Assembly: GCA_903834135.1 (NCBI GenBank)
Contig: CAILHZ010000016.1
Coordinates: forward strand, 124,001-188,000
DNA: 64,000 nucleotides
Source of the DNA: an uncultured Opitutia bacterium
GTDB lineage: Bacteria; Verrucomicrobiota; Verrucomicrobiia; Opitutales; Opitutaceae
Direction of reading: 5' to 3'
Shown: one piece after another, positions 1 to 8,550 of the stretch
Numbering within the stretch: position 1 is the first letter of the stretch
How the letters are laid out: the number at the start of each line of letters is the position of its first letter
Notes under the pieces: model-generated
What the model saw: only the letters and a program-made list of their open reading frames with translations
Databases searched by the model: none
Told to the model about the DNA's origin: nothing
Made by a program: the position numbers and the translations under genes

Positions 1-352
1 TTTCTTTTACTGCGCCTGGTGCATTTACATCGTCATTAGAAAAATATTCAAATTCTCCACCAGGGTGCTTTTGAACAAATTCATAAGTATGCCCAACAGG
101 CATAACACCCGCTGCTAGTTGATTGGAACGACCTGCAGGTAATAAAATTGTTTTTGTAATTTTATTAATACGCTGATGATGAAATAACTGCTCATCTGTG
201 CGACCAGAGAAAGGTGTATGTTGATGAATATCAATAATAGGGATAGCGCCAGCTTGTGTCGCCCCATGCACTAAGCACTGTGTGCCAATAAGCCCAAGAG
301 CAGTCGTTGCTAGAAAGTCACGACGCGTATATTTATTTGGTGATAAATTCAT
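1..352 (-). CDS. Tat-exported amidohydrolase-like protein (3' part cut by window edge)
   Basis: Reading from ATG at 352 towards base 1 gives an open frame of 117 codons with no stop. The N-terminus has a twin-arginine signal (RRDFLATTALGLIG, about residues 11-24) ending near VHGA. It is followed at about residues 38-45 by IIDIHQHT, whose HxH is the usual first metal-binding motif of amidohydrolase-2/TIM-barrel hydrolases. A second segment, KITKTILLPAGR, fits the next strand of that fold. The protein is therefore probably exported folded with its metal and acts in the periplasm. It lies downstream of and co-directional with the TonB receptor gene but is separated from it by a terminator. Substrate is unknown; the family call is moderately sure because only the first strands are visible. 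Confidence 0.6.
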   Translation of the reverse strand, partial: MNLSPNKYTRRDFLATTALGLIGTQCLVHGATQAGAIPIIDIHQHTPFSGRTDEQLFHHQRINKITKTILLPAGRSNQLAAGVMPVGHTYEFVQKHPGGEFEYFSNDDVNAPGAVKE

Positions 353-383
353 TTAAAAAATTCTGTTCGATTTAGTGAATAAA

Positions 384-417
384 AAAAGCAATCGATCTAC
401 AAGATACGATTGCTTTT
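384..417 (-). terminator. Rho-independent terminator after the TonB receptor gene
   Basis: An 11-bp perfect inverted repeat (AAAAGCAATCG at 384-394 and its complement at 407-417) with a 12-base loop is followed, on the minus strand, by a run of T (complement of A381-387). It lies just past the receptor stop codon at 441, and separates that gene from the amidohydrolase gene. Confidence 0.75.
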
Positions 418-440
418 AAATATTAAGAATTAAAAAACTC

Positions 441-3400
441 TTAGAATGTAAGTGTATTAGTCCACACCCATTGGCGAGGAATACCATTTATTGTACCAAT
501 GAGTGGTCCAACCCAACCTGTTGTTGGATTAGGTAAAATAAGCACTCCATAGTGATTAAACATGTTATTGATATTTAGCTGACTAGATATTGGAAGCTTA
601 CCTAATTTCCATGAATAACCTGCAATCAAATTAAAGGTGGTCATGTTAGGTAGCATATATACCGTACGTCCCGCCTTAGTAGGATCAGCCGCAACGCCAT
701 TTGGATAATAATAAAATCCTCTATTTTGCCTACTTAAAGATAAAGTTCCACCAAGCCTAATACCTTTAGTAAAGCCCTGATCAAACGAATACATTGCCGT
801 AGCGATTGCACTATACTTTGGATAACCAACCGTTTTATCGCCTGCAATGGATACCGGAATTATACCAGGAGGAGGTATTATGGCATTAGGAGCAATTTGT
901 AACTTGGATATAGGAAGTCCGTTTGCTCCAGTTAAAATAGCTCCATGCACAGGATCGATTTGTTGAAGTACATACCTAAGGGATGTATTGCCAATAACAG
1001 AGGTTATGAGTGCTGGTTGGGCGTAATACGGACTCGTTGTCGTATTCATCATAGCAATCGTAAGCGGTATCGCACCTGCTGTTGTCGATGCTACAACTGG
1101 AGTCTTTGAATTGTACGTTGGTAAAACGTACACGGGAGTACCGTCAGCATAGGTTACATTTCCTGCAGCATTTGCGTTAAACTGATCGTTATAAAGCTGA
1201 CCGTATGAAACATTACTTCCAATCGTACCGTCAGTCTCCGCGGCTGAGATTCTAATCCTTATGTTTTTAGTAGGAGCTGCAGTAAATACTGCCTGCACGC
1301 CTTGACTCTTACGATCAACGTTAATGTATACGCTTGCATTGCCATAACCACCATTTAAGCCAGCTGTAGGGTTAATATCTAATTCTAGCGTACTTGTTAT
1401 AGCATACTGCTCGTTACTGGATTGCGTTGCAAAATATGCGATTGTGCCCGAATAACGACCATCAGGTGTTGATAACTTTATACCTGTCTCGGCACCAAAT
1501 CCTTTAGCAGTTAATGGAGGATTACCATAAGGGTCGTTTGCTTGAGCAACTGGAGGATTATACGAGTCAGAACCATTAACATACATATGCAAAGTTTTGC
1601 TCAGTTCATAACTCATACCTAAGCTAAAACTTGTTGGTTTTTGTTTAATAATCACCGTTGCTTGATTGTCGGTGCTGTTTTTTGGAGGTACCGCTGCTCC
1701 TTGATTCATCTGCTCGCGGTAGAAATTCTGCAGACGAATTCCGGATAATATTTCTAAGCGATCATTGAAAAGTGATAGCGTATTAGCTGCAAAAATAGCT
1801 GAAGAAATTGTATGCCGAACGAGATATCCGCGACCACCAAGCGCAAGTCCAAGTGGATTATTAAGGGACATCTTGTTCTTATCAGAAATATTACCTTGCT
1901 GTCTTACGTAGGTGTTACCTGCATACGTAATTACATTTTGGAAAGGCTTCCAAAGCGGATCCTTAATCGGTCCATTTTGCACAGTCCACACTTCACGTAC
2001 TGGCGTACCCAAGTAGGTACGACCAAAGTCGATGTTAGTGGCAGCTATAGCCTGATTAACAATAATATTACCGTTAGCATCTACTTGATAATAATAGTAA
2101 CCAACAGATCCATCATCTCTGCGTGAGAAGTCAGCTCCTGCAACTGTTTGACTTGTTACTTTGCCACCAAAGAATTGGTTTTTTGCTACTAGTGCAGCCC
2201 GTGCATTTTTAAAACGAGATGGGCTGTACGTACTACCGCCTGCAAGAGACGTATTAAAAGCCATATTCCAAGAACCTAAACCAACGTTCTGAGGATTAAT
2301 AGCCCCCACATAATTCGGAGCTACCATTGTGACACCTGAAGTTGCATTCAAATCAACTAACTGCTGACGAATACCCACACCAATTTCAGAAGCTAACCAA
2401 GGGTTAATTTGTGTATTAATTTCGAGTGAAGCTATATCGTTAATAGATTTCTCGAACTTAGTATTACCTTCGTAAGAATTTAGCGTCTTCCACGTGATAT
2501 GACCGTTACCAATTGAACCACCGCCGCTAGCAGCACCGTTAGCTGCTTGATCCATTTGATTAGAAGCTAAGAGATAACTTACGTACTGACCATTACGGGC
2601 ATCGTTAGAAGTGCTTAATGCGGTATAAGTCATAAGAGCACCTGAAACTAAACGACTAAAATCCGTATGTTCTAAAGTTAAGCGAACAACTGTTTTACTA
2701 AAGCGCAGCGCAAATTGACCATAAGCTGCATCTAATTGACCGCCTACATTAAGACGGTAGCTACCCACTTGCTCTTTATCTAGAGCAAAACGATATGAAA
2801 AGCGGTTACCACCTTGGCCAAAGTCGATCTGTGTAGCATTGTTCGCATATTGATCGAAACGGGTCATAATAGACCCATCCATTCGAGAATTAAAACGAGC
2901 TCTTTTTGAAACGGTATTAATAACACCACCTGCACCACCGTTACCGTATAGTAAAGATTGTGGTCCGTTAATGACTTCAACACGTTCTACGTCAAAGGTT
3001 GAACTAATGCCTGTACCAACACTGCCACCTGGCATGAAGGTATCTCTTTGAATCGTAGGAACTGTTAATCCGTGTAGCTGTATTGATTGGCTAGAATTTC
3101 TGTCATAGGGTTGACTGTTACCCACTGCACCATTGCTAGAAGTATCTAATCCTGCACCACCCACATTACCCGTAAGTAAATCTTCGATAGTACGTGCTCC
3201 TACATCATCCATGAATGTTTTTGTAAAAATATCTGCCGAGATTGGTAAACTAGAAAGGTCTGTATTGAACATCGTAATTGAGTTCGAATTTACAGCACCA
3301 TAGCTACCATCAGTATCTGCTTTAACTTCAAAGACATTCATCGCGACTGCTTGGTCTTTAGATGCAGCCGTTACATTCGCATCTGCAGGAGCTGAAGTCT

Positions 3401-3518
3401 TAGCATCAGCAGAAAATCCAACTGTAGGTTGAATTAGACTAAAAGTGGCAGCAATTACTGCTGCACTAGATAAAACAGATTTAAGGACTCTACTGGCAGT
3501 TATATCGGTATGCTTCAT
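441..3518 (-). CDS. TonB-dependent outer-membrane receptor (1025 aa)
   Basis: This is a large outer-membrane importer energised by TonB/ExbBD. A signal peptide covers about residues 1-36. A short linker is followed by VFEVKADTDGSYGAVNS (about 62-78) and a plug domain to about residue 210, including VEVINGPQSLLYGNGGAGG, a typical plug-end motif. The remainder is a beta-barrel rich in alternating aromatic residues that ends in the terminal Phe expected for BamA recognition. The TDGSYGAVNSNSIT start style is frequent in Opitutaceae receptors (family knowledge). No STN signalling domain is seen. It is divergent from the NagB-type gene, with a LacI-type palindrome at 3602-3614 between them, so uptake and amino-sugar deamination are probably co-regulated. 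The ligand is not evident; an amino-sugar glycan or its sulfated form is inferred from neighbours. Confidence 0.93.
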   Translation of the reverse strand: MKHTDITASRVLKSVLSSAAVIAATFSLIQPTVGFSADAKTSAPADANVTAASKDQAVAMNVFEVKADTDGSYGAVNSNSITMFNTDLSSLPISADIFTKTFMDDVGARTIEDLLTGNVGGAGLDTSSNGAVGNSQPYDRNSSQSIQLHGLTVPTIQRDTFMPGGSVGTGISSTFDVERVEVINGPQSLLYGNGGAGGVINTVSKRARFNSRMDGSIMTRFDQYANNATQIDFGQGGNRFSYRFALDKEQVGSYRLNVGGQLDAAYGQFALRFSKTVVRLTLEHTDFSRLVSGALMTYTALSTSNDARNGQYVSYLLASNQMDQAANGAASGGGSIGNGHITWKTLNSYEGNTKFEKSINDIASLEINTQINPWLASEIGVGIRQQLVDLNATSGVTMVAPNYVGAINPQNVGLGSWNMAFNTSLAGGSTYSPSRFKNARAALVAKNQFFGGKVTSQTVAGADFSRRDDGSVGYYYYQVDANGNIIVNQAIAATNIDFGRTYLGTPVREVWTVQNGPIKDPLWKPFQNVITYAGNTYVRQQGNISDKNKMSLNNPLGLALGGRGYLVRHTISSAIFAANTLSLFNDRLEILSGIRLQNFYREQMNQGAAVPPKNSTDNQATVIIKQKPTSFSLGMSYELSKTLHMYVNGSDSYNPPVAQANDPYGNPPLTAKGFGAETGIKLSTPDGRYSGTIAYFATQSSNEQYAITSTLELDINPTAGLNGGYGNASVYINVDRKSQGVQAVFTAAPTKNIRIRISAAETDGTIGSNVSYGQLYNDQFNANAAGNVTYADGTPVYVLPTYNSKTPVVASTTAGAIPLTIAMMNTTTSPYYAQPALITSVIGNTSLRYVLQQIDPVHGAILTGANGLPISKLQIAPNAIIPPPGIIPVSIAGDKTVGYPKYSAIATAMYSFDQGFTKGIRLGGTLSLSRQNRGFYYYPNGVAADPTKAGRTVYMLPNMTTFNLIAGYSWKLGKLPISSQLNINNMFNHYGVLILPNPTTGWVGPLIGTINGIPRQWVWTNTLTF

Positions 3519-3601
3519 AAGAGGTGGTCTATTAGGTATTCATTAAAACTCTAGCATCTATAAGAGATTTCACTCGAAGGGAGTTTTCGACAAGTATTTA
3601 A

Positions 3602-3614
3602 GTTAACGGTTAAC
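3602..3614. promoter_or_regulatory. LacI-type operator palindrome in the divergent receptor/nagB region
   Basis: GTTAACGGTTAAC is a perfect palindrome around a central base, core TTAACNGTTAA. It lies 88 bases before the receptor start (3518) and 55 before the nagB start (3670). The same 11-base core recurs just before the LacI-family gene at 4516-4526. LacI regulators typically bind odd or even palindromes of this kind near promoters (family knowledge). A TAAAAT at 3632-3637 could be a -10 for nagB, which would put the palindrome over the -35 region. Confidence 0.65.
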
Positions 3615-3669
3615 ATTATTTCTCTTCGTACTAAAATACAGCCTATTATTAGCATCACCACTCATACCC

Positions 3670-4455
3670 ATGAAAACCCTTTCAGGTAGCAGCCTTACCG
3701 TTGGAACATATACCACTCGCATTGCGATGGGTGAAGCTGCTGCTCAAAATGTTATATCTGAAATTGAGCTAGCTCTTACAAAGAAACCTAAACTCCGTGT
3801 CATTTTTAGCTGCGCGCCTTCTCAAGATGAATTTCTTGCAGCTTTAGTGCGATTAACCAGGGAAAATCATGCTTTATGGAAACGCATAGATATTTTCCAT
3901 ATGGATGATTATGTAGGGTTTACAGCATCTAACCCCCAAAGTTTTAGATCTTATTTAAAGCAACACTTACTCGACCACATTGAGCCTGCTTCATTTAGCC
4001 AAATTCAAGGCGAATCTGCCGATCCTTATGCCGAAGCTGAGCGATATGGCGAACTCTTAGGCCAAGCCCCAATTGACCTAATAGCCTTAGGTATTGGAGA
4101 AAATGGCCATATTGCCTTCAATGACCCTCCCGTTGCTAATTTCACTGATCCTGTTAACGCTAAGATAGTCGAAATAGATCACATGTGTCGCCAACAACAG
4201 GTGAATGATGGCTGTTTCCCTAACTTGGCCTCAGTTCCTAAGTTAGCAATTTCGATTACTATGCCAGTATTTGCCAAGGCCTTAAGCCTAAGTTGCGTTG
4301 TGCCAGGACAACTCAAGGCTGATGCGATAAAAAATACGCTAACTAGCCCAATAGGGACAGACTGTCCTGCCACTCTACTCAGGAATCACCCAAGAGCTAA
4401 ACTCTTCATAGACCAAGATTCTGCATCTCTAATTCCTGCAGGTACACTCAACTAA
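3670..4455 (+). CDS. nagB: NagB-type amino-sugar-6-phosphate deaminase/isomerase (261 aa)
   Basis: Predicted to convert glucosamine-6-phosphate (or a related amino-sugar phosphate) to a ketose-6-phosphate and ammonia in the cytoplasm. The length matches NagB (about 266 aa). HMDDYVG (residues 77-83) corresponds to the MDEYVG motif carrying the catalytic Asp72 of E. coli NagB. LGIGENGHIAFNDPP (140-154) corresponds to the second active-site motif. His147 is conserved, but the E. coli Asp141 and Glu148 positions are Asn145 and Asp152 here, so kinetics or substrate may differ. The gene precedes the LacI regulator and faces the TonB receptor across a shared operator. It could alternatively be a galactosamine-6-phosphate deaminase or an isomerase-like paralogue; the fold call is secure and the exact substrate is not. 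Confidence 0.85.
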   Translation: MKTLSGSSLTVGTYTTRIAMGEAAAQNVISEIELALTKKPKLRVIFSCAPSQDEFLAALVRLTRENHALWKRIDIFHMDDYVGFTASNPQSFRSYLKQHLLDHIEPASFSQIQGESADPYAEAERYGELLGQAPIDLIALGIGENGHIAFNDPPVANFTDPVNAKIVEIDHMCRQQQVNDGCFPNLASVPKLAISITMPVFAKALSLSCVVPGQLKADAIKNTLTSPIGTDCPATLLRNHPRAKLFIDQDSASLIPAGTLN

Positions 4456-4515
4456 GTTTAGTTAGTTAAAACTAAAATAGCGTTGCTCTTTACTGGCTGA
4501 TTTGTGCAAAACAGA

Positions 4516-4526
4516 TTAACTGTTAA
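4516..4526. promoter_or_regulatory. LacI-type operator just upstream of the regulator gene
   Basis: TTAACTGTTAA is the same TTAACNGTTAA palindrome as at 3603-3613, ending 5 bases before the ATG of the LacI-family gene (4532). Such a position would block transcription or initiation and suggests autoregulation. I saw this exact palindrome only at these two places in the window when reading by eye. Confidence 0.65.
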
Positions 4527-4531
4527 CTTCA

Positions 4532-5557
4532 ATGAATCTACGTGATCTTGCTCGCATAGCTCAGCTTTCAACAGCGGCAGTTTCGCTAGCGCTCAACGAT
4601 AGTCCAAAGATTTCACGTGAAACAAAATTACGTGTAAAAAAACTAGCGAAGCAAAACGGGTATAAAGCAGATGCACGAGTAGTGGAGCTTATGAAGCACT
4701 TACGCACACCGCGCGATTTACGTAAATCTGCATGCTTTGCTGTTATATCTTTTTACGACTCACTTAGACCTTGGAGCCGGTCACTTCATCTAACGCGTGT
4801 CTATCAAGGTATGTCTCAAAGATCAGAGCAGCTCGGCTATCGCCTTGAACCACTCTGGCTTAAAGAACCGGGAATGAATAATAAACGCTTCCGCTCCATT
4901 CTTGAAACACGCGGAATTGATGGTCTGTTATGTTTTGGAAGTCCTGACTTATCTCAAGAATTTCCATCAGAATTCGATCGCTGTGCAATCGTAACACAAG
5001 GCTTAAGTATTCGCACTCCCTTACATCGCATCATAAATCATGCGTATCACGATACAATTGAAGCTCTATTAAAACTACATGAACGGGGATACCGTCGTCC
5101 TGGTATCGTCTTGGGTCAGTACGAGGATATACGTAGTGCCCACACCCACTCCGCAGCATACTTAGGTTGGTGTGAACTCAATTTAGGCCGCGGAGGTGAT
5201 TTGCCTATTATTCGTATGAATGATTTAGATACGAATGAATTAACACGGTGGTACAAACGTCACAAGCCTGATTCTCTGATCATAGTTCATACACCATCTA
5301 TCCTAGGTGAACTCAAACAAGCGCTACAAACAATTGGAGTAAATGTACCCAAAGACCTAGGAGTTTTAGTCATAAGTCCGGTTGTTGAAGGCAGTGGATT
5401 TTCAGGAATTCAGGAAAATCAAGTTGTAATGGGTGAGCGTGCAGTTGAACTTTTAGTGGCACGGATCGCGAATCAAGATTTCGGAATTCCTAAAACGCCT
5501 CGCATTGAAATGGTCGAAGGCCACTGGATTGAAGGAAATACTATTCGCGAAAAATAG
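4532..5557 (+). CDS. LacI-family transcriptional regulator (341 aa)
   Basis: A DNA-binding repressor/activator with periplasmic-binding-like sensor domain. The N-terminus MNLRDLARIAQLSTAAVSLA is a LacI helix-turn-helix, followed by the hinge-like KLRVKKLAKQNGYKAD region (about 33-48). An insert VVELMKHLRTPRDLRKSACFAV precedes the sensor domain and is typical of the LacI subgroup seen in Verrucomicrobiota (family knowledge). The C-terminal part (GIDGLLCFGSP, GYRRPGIVLG, DLGVLVISP) is a ligand-binding fold. It sits between nagB and the ceramidase-like gene on the same strand and has a palindrome 5 bases before its start. It probably controls the divergent receptor, nagB and the downstream catabolic genes in response to a sugar. 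The ligand is unknown. Confidence 0.92.
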   Translation: MNLRDLARIAQLSTAAVSLALNDSPKISRETKLRVKKLAKQNGYKADARVVELMKHLRTPRDLRKSACFAVISFYDSLRPWSRSLHLTRVYQGMSQRSEQLGYRLEPLWLKEPGMNNKRFRSILETRGIDGLLCFGSPDLSQEFPSEFDRCAIVTQGLSIRTPLHRIINHAYHDTIEALLKLHERGYRRPGIVLGQYEDIRSAHTHSAAYLGWCELNLGRGGDLPIIRMNDLDTNELTRWYKRHKPDSLIIVHTPSILGELKQALQTIGVNVPKDLGVLVISPVVEGSGFSGIQENQVVMGERAVELLVARIANQDFGIPKTPRIEMVEGHWIEGNTIREK

Positions 5558-5578
5558 AGCTCTCGTGTAAAATAATTT

Positions 5579-6958
5579 ATGTACAATCGATTTATTGGAT
5601 TAATCATTATTGTTTTTTGCTTAATTAATCCACAGAGCGCTCGCGCAGCTCAAACCGCGTGGAAAGCAGGTCTAGGTAAAGAAAAAATTACGCCTGAAAA
5701 ACCGATTTGGATGACAGGCTATGCAACGCGAACACATCCAGCAGATGGAACTGCAGAAGACTTGTGGGTTAAGGCTCTCGCACTATGTGATCCTGAAGGA
5801 AATAAAAGTGTAGTTCTCACTTTAGACCTCTGCGGCATAACACGAGAAATATCAGACACTGTCGCTCTTGAAATCACCCGTCGCTACAACATACCACGAA
5901 GTGCAGTTATGGTTAATGTTTCTCATACTCACTGCTCCCCATGGATAGAAGGAAATTTAATTGGCCTACGTCTATTCCCTGAATCGGGTTATCAATTAGC
6001 GCATGAATATAGTAAGTGGCTTAAGACAAAGATGATCATAGCTGCAGATCACGCACTTCAAACGCTAAGCCCGAGCACACTTTCTTGGTCTGAAGATGTA
6101 GCAAATTTTGCGATGAATAGACGTGAAAATCCAGAAAAATTTTCTGCATTAAGAAAAGCCGCTGGAACTATGCGTGGACCCATTGATTACCGAGTACCAG
6201 TCTTAATTATCCGCGATCAAACAACTCAAATAATAAAAGGGCTGCTGGTTTCATACGCCTGTCACAATACTACACTCTCGTACTATAAATGGAATGGAGA
6301 CTACGCGGGCTATGCACAACTCGAACTAGAAAAAAGACATCCAGGCTCAACTGTTCTATTTGCAATAGGTTGCGGTGGAGATGTAAACCCTAACCCTCGC
6401 GGAACTGAGGCCTTTGCAATCCAACATGGCAAAGCTCTTGCTGATGCAGCTGACAGAGCAATTACAAAACTTAATCACTTAATCTCTGGAAATTTTTCGT
6501 CATCTTTTGAAGATATTAAACTTCATTTTTTAAAAAAACCTACGGAAGAGAAAATCGCTAGTGAATTAACAAAAAATCAGCCTGCTAAAGAAATGCATCA
6601 GGCGTGGGCAACGGTTATAGAAAAGCAGCTAAAAAATAAAGGAGATGATATCCTTACATACGACTACCCTATCCAAACTTGGAAGATAGGAAATTTAATG
6701 TGGGCTGGCTTAGGCGGAGAAGCTGTTTGCGAATATGGTCTTAAGCTGCGCGCAAACTATCCAGGAAACTTATGGGTCTTTAGCTACTGCAATGATGTTA
6801 TGGCTTACATTCCCAATGAGCGCATTTTAAAAGAAGGTCAGTATGAGGGAGAAACTTCAATGATTCCATACGGAAGGCCAAGCCCATGGGAAGCTGGTTT
6901 AGAGGATAAAATTATAACTAAAACACACATATTACTCGTGCGTACTGCTTCTAAATAG
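5579..6958 (+). CDS. Exported neutral/alkaline ceramidase N-terminal-domain-like protein (459 aa)
   Basis: A signal peptide (about 1-24, ending SARA-A) precedes GLGKEKITPEKPIWMTGYA, the family-typical start of the ceramidase N-terminal domain. Candidate zinc ligands are visible in VNVSHTHCSPW and SYACHNTTL. However, the family nucleophile hexapeptide GDVSPN reads GDVNPN here (within GCGGDVNPNPRG), so the catalytic Ser of true ceramidases is Asn. The protein also lacks the C-terminal domain of the roughly 650-aa enzymes. It is thus a short, divergent family member and may not hydrolyse ceramide at all. It lies 21 bases after the LacI gene and 29 before the sulfite dehydrogenase gene, which suggests an operon devoted to a sulfur-containing or sulfated substrate. 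Fold call fairly sure, function open. Confidence 0.75.
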   Translation: MYNRFIGLIIIVFCLINPQSARAAQTAWKAGLGKEKITPEKPIWMTGYATRTHPADGTAEDLWVKALALCDPEGNKSVVLTLDLCGITREISDTVALEITRRYNIPRSAVMVNVSHTHCSPWIEGNLIGLRLFPESGYQLAHEYSKWLKTKMIIAADHALQTLSPSTLSWSEDVANFAMNRRENPEKFSALRKAAGTMRGPIDYRVPVLIIRDQTTQIIKGLLVSYACHNTTLSYYKWNGDYAGYAQLELEKRHPGSTVLFAIGCGGDVNPNPRGTEAFAIQHGKALADAADRAITKLNHLISGNFSSSFEDIKLHFLKKPTEEKIASELTKNQPAKEMHQAWATVIEKQLKNKGDDILTYDYPIQTWKIGNLMWAGLGGEAVCEYGLKLRANYPGNLWVFSYCNDVMAYIPNERILKEGQYEGETSMIPYGRPSPWEAGLEDKIITKTHILLVRTASK

Positions 6959-6987
6959 CATTAAATAATTTATACCTTTAAAAATTC

Positions 6988-8208
6988 GTGCCTATCAATC
7001 GTCGTCGTTTTTTAAAACTAGCAAGCTCATACGTGATCGGTAGCGCTATCGCCGAGCGGCTGCTTGCTACACATGCGTTAGCGGATTCAGTCACGCTCCC
7101 TTTTGAAAACGGAGAACGTGAACTTATTGCCTATCCGCAAAAAAGAGCACTTATGCGCCTTACCTCAAGGCCTCCTCAACTCGAAACACCCTTCTGTATT
7201 TTCAACGAGAGTGTGATCACCCCTAACGATGCTTTCTTTGTTCGCTACCACTTAAGCGGTATCCCAACAGAAATCGATCCAGCTAACTATAGAATTAATA
7301 TCCACGGGCTAGTCAGTACACCACTGAGCTTAAGCCTTGCTGATTTAAAACAGATTGCAGACCCCGTAGATCTAATCGCAGTAAATCAATGTTCAGGAAA
7401 TAGCCGCGGCTTTTTTTCTCCCCGCGTTCCTGGTGGTCAATTAGGCAACGGTGCAATGGGCAATGCCCGCTGGACTGGAATTCCTTTAAATAAAATACTC
7501 AAGAAAGCAGGTCTTCTTAAAGGAGCTAAGCAAGTAAGCTTTAAAGGACTTGATACCGCCCCTCTTGCAGCAACGCCTGCCTTTATTAAAGCTCTAGATA
7601 TCGACCACGCTTTAGACGGGGAAGTTATGATTGCTTTTGCGATGAATGGTGAGGATATCCCGATGTTAAATGGGTTTCCTGTAAAACTCATTGTACCAGG
7701 ATACTACGGTACATACTGGATAAAGCATCTTACAGATATCGAAGTCATAGATCACACCTTTGATGGATTCTGGATGAAAACAGCTTACCGGATTCCAGAT
7801 AATCCAGAGCACGCTGTAGCACCAGGGCAAGTCCCAGCGAAAACCATTCCAATAAATCGGATGAATGTACGCTCCTTTATCACAAGCCTTAGTGAAGGAT
7901 CTATTCTAACAGCAAATCGTGAAACGATACTTAAAGGAATTGCATTTGATGGAGGTGAAGGAATTAAAACTGTTCTTGTATCAACAGATGCAGGCAAATC
8001 ATGGAAAGATGCTTTCTTAGATAAAGATCATGGCCGTTACTCATTTCGTGAATGGAAACTAGCATTCACACCTCCGAGCGCTGGTCAGTACACCCTGCTT
8101 GTTCGGGCAGTAAACAAAGTAGGAGCTACACAACCTAGTACACCATTGTGGAATCCACCAGGCTACATGCGTAACGTAACTGAGAGTCTTCACATAAGAG
8201 CTGTTTAA
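6988..8208 (+). CDS. sorA: Molybdopterin sulfite dehydrogenase catalytic subunit, SorA-like (406 aa)
   Basis: Predicted periplasmic molybdenum enzyme oxidising sulfite to sulfate and passing electrons to the cytochrome encoded next. It starts at GTG 6988. The twin-arginine signal NRRRFLKLA (residues 4-12) fits export after cofactor insertion. The oxidoreductase molybdopterin-binding domain contains VNQCSGNSRGFF, where Cys135 is the expected molybdenum ligand. The C-terminal part (from about VRSFITSLSEGS) is the immunoglobulin-like Mo-co dimerisation domain with VLVSTDAGKSWKDAF. The next gene, 9 bases on, encodes a monohaem c-type cytochrome, matching the sorA-sorB arrangement known from Starkeya. 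The presence of sulfite oxidation beside a sulfatase is odd because sulfatases release sulfate, not sulfite. It could also act on another S-oxide substrate. Confidence 0.85.
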   Translation: MPINRRRFLKLASSYVIGSAIAERLLATHALADSVTLPFENGERELIAYPQKRALMRLTSRPPQLETPFCIFNESVITPNDAFFVRYHLSGIPTEIDPANYRINIHGLVSTPLSLSLADLKQIADPVDLIAVNQCSGNSRGFFSPRVPGGQLGNGAMGNARWTGIPLNKILKKAGLLKGAKQVSFKGLDTAPLAATPAFIKALDIDHALDGEVMIAFAMNGEDIPMLNGFPVKLIVPGYYGTYWIKHLTDIEVIDHTFDGFWMKTAYRIPDNPEHAVAPGQVPAKTIPINRMNVRSFITSLSEGSILTANRETILKGIAFDGGEGIKTVLVSTDAGKSWKDAFLDKDHGRYSFREWKLAFTPPSAGQYTLLVRAVNKVGATQPSTPLWNPPGYMRNVTESLHIRAV

Positions 8209-8217
8209 GGTTTCGCT

Positions 8218-8550
8218 ATGCGCTACATTAATCTCATTTTTTTATTTAGTTTAGCTTCAGCTATTTCTCACGCTGAGCTAGCTACAAACGTTTTAGCCAC
8301 AACGGTTAAAATTTCTCTGCCACCTGAAACTCTTTTCCTTAAGGAGTCTAATGTAGTAGGCTACTCTCTTGCTAGTGCATCATGTATCACCTGTCATTCT
8401 GCTGAATATATTCGTACCCAGCCGAAATTAACGCGAACCACATGGAAAGCAGAAGTCACCAAGATGAAAAAAGTTTTTGGAGCACCAATACCTGATGGAA
8501 GTATTGATCCGCTGGTGGATTACTTAGTACTCACCTATGGCGTTAAGTAA
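8218..8550 (+). CDS. sorB: Monohaem cytochrome c subunit, SorB-like (110 aa)
   Basis: Small exported cytochrome that probably accepts electrons from the SorA-like enzyme. A signal peptide covers about residues 1-19 (AISHA). A single CXXCH haem site, SCITCHSAEY, lies near residue 60, and a Met in TKMKKVFGAP is a candidate axial ligand. PIPDGSIDPLVDYLVLTYG is the typical terminal helix of such cytochromes. The gene starts 9 bases after sorA, and its last 14 bases overlap the start of the arylsulfatase gene, which implies translational coupling. Electron acceptors (cytochrome oxidase or another c-type cytochrome) are not in the window. Confidence 0.85.
   Translation: MRYINLIFLFSLASAISHAELATNVLATTVKISLPPETLFLKESNVVGYSLASASCITCHSAEYIRTQPKLTRTTWKAEVTKMKKVFGAPIPDGSIDPLVDYLVLTYGVK

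Noticed and set aside
1812..2126. 104-codon plus-strand open frame inside the TonB receptor gene
   Set aside because: Antisense to the conserved barrel coding region, no recognisable motif and no initiation context.
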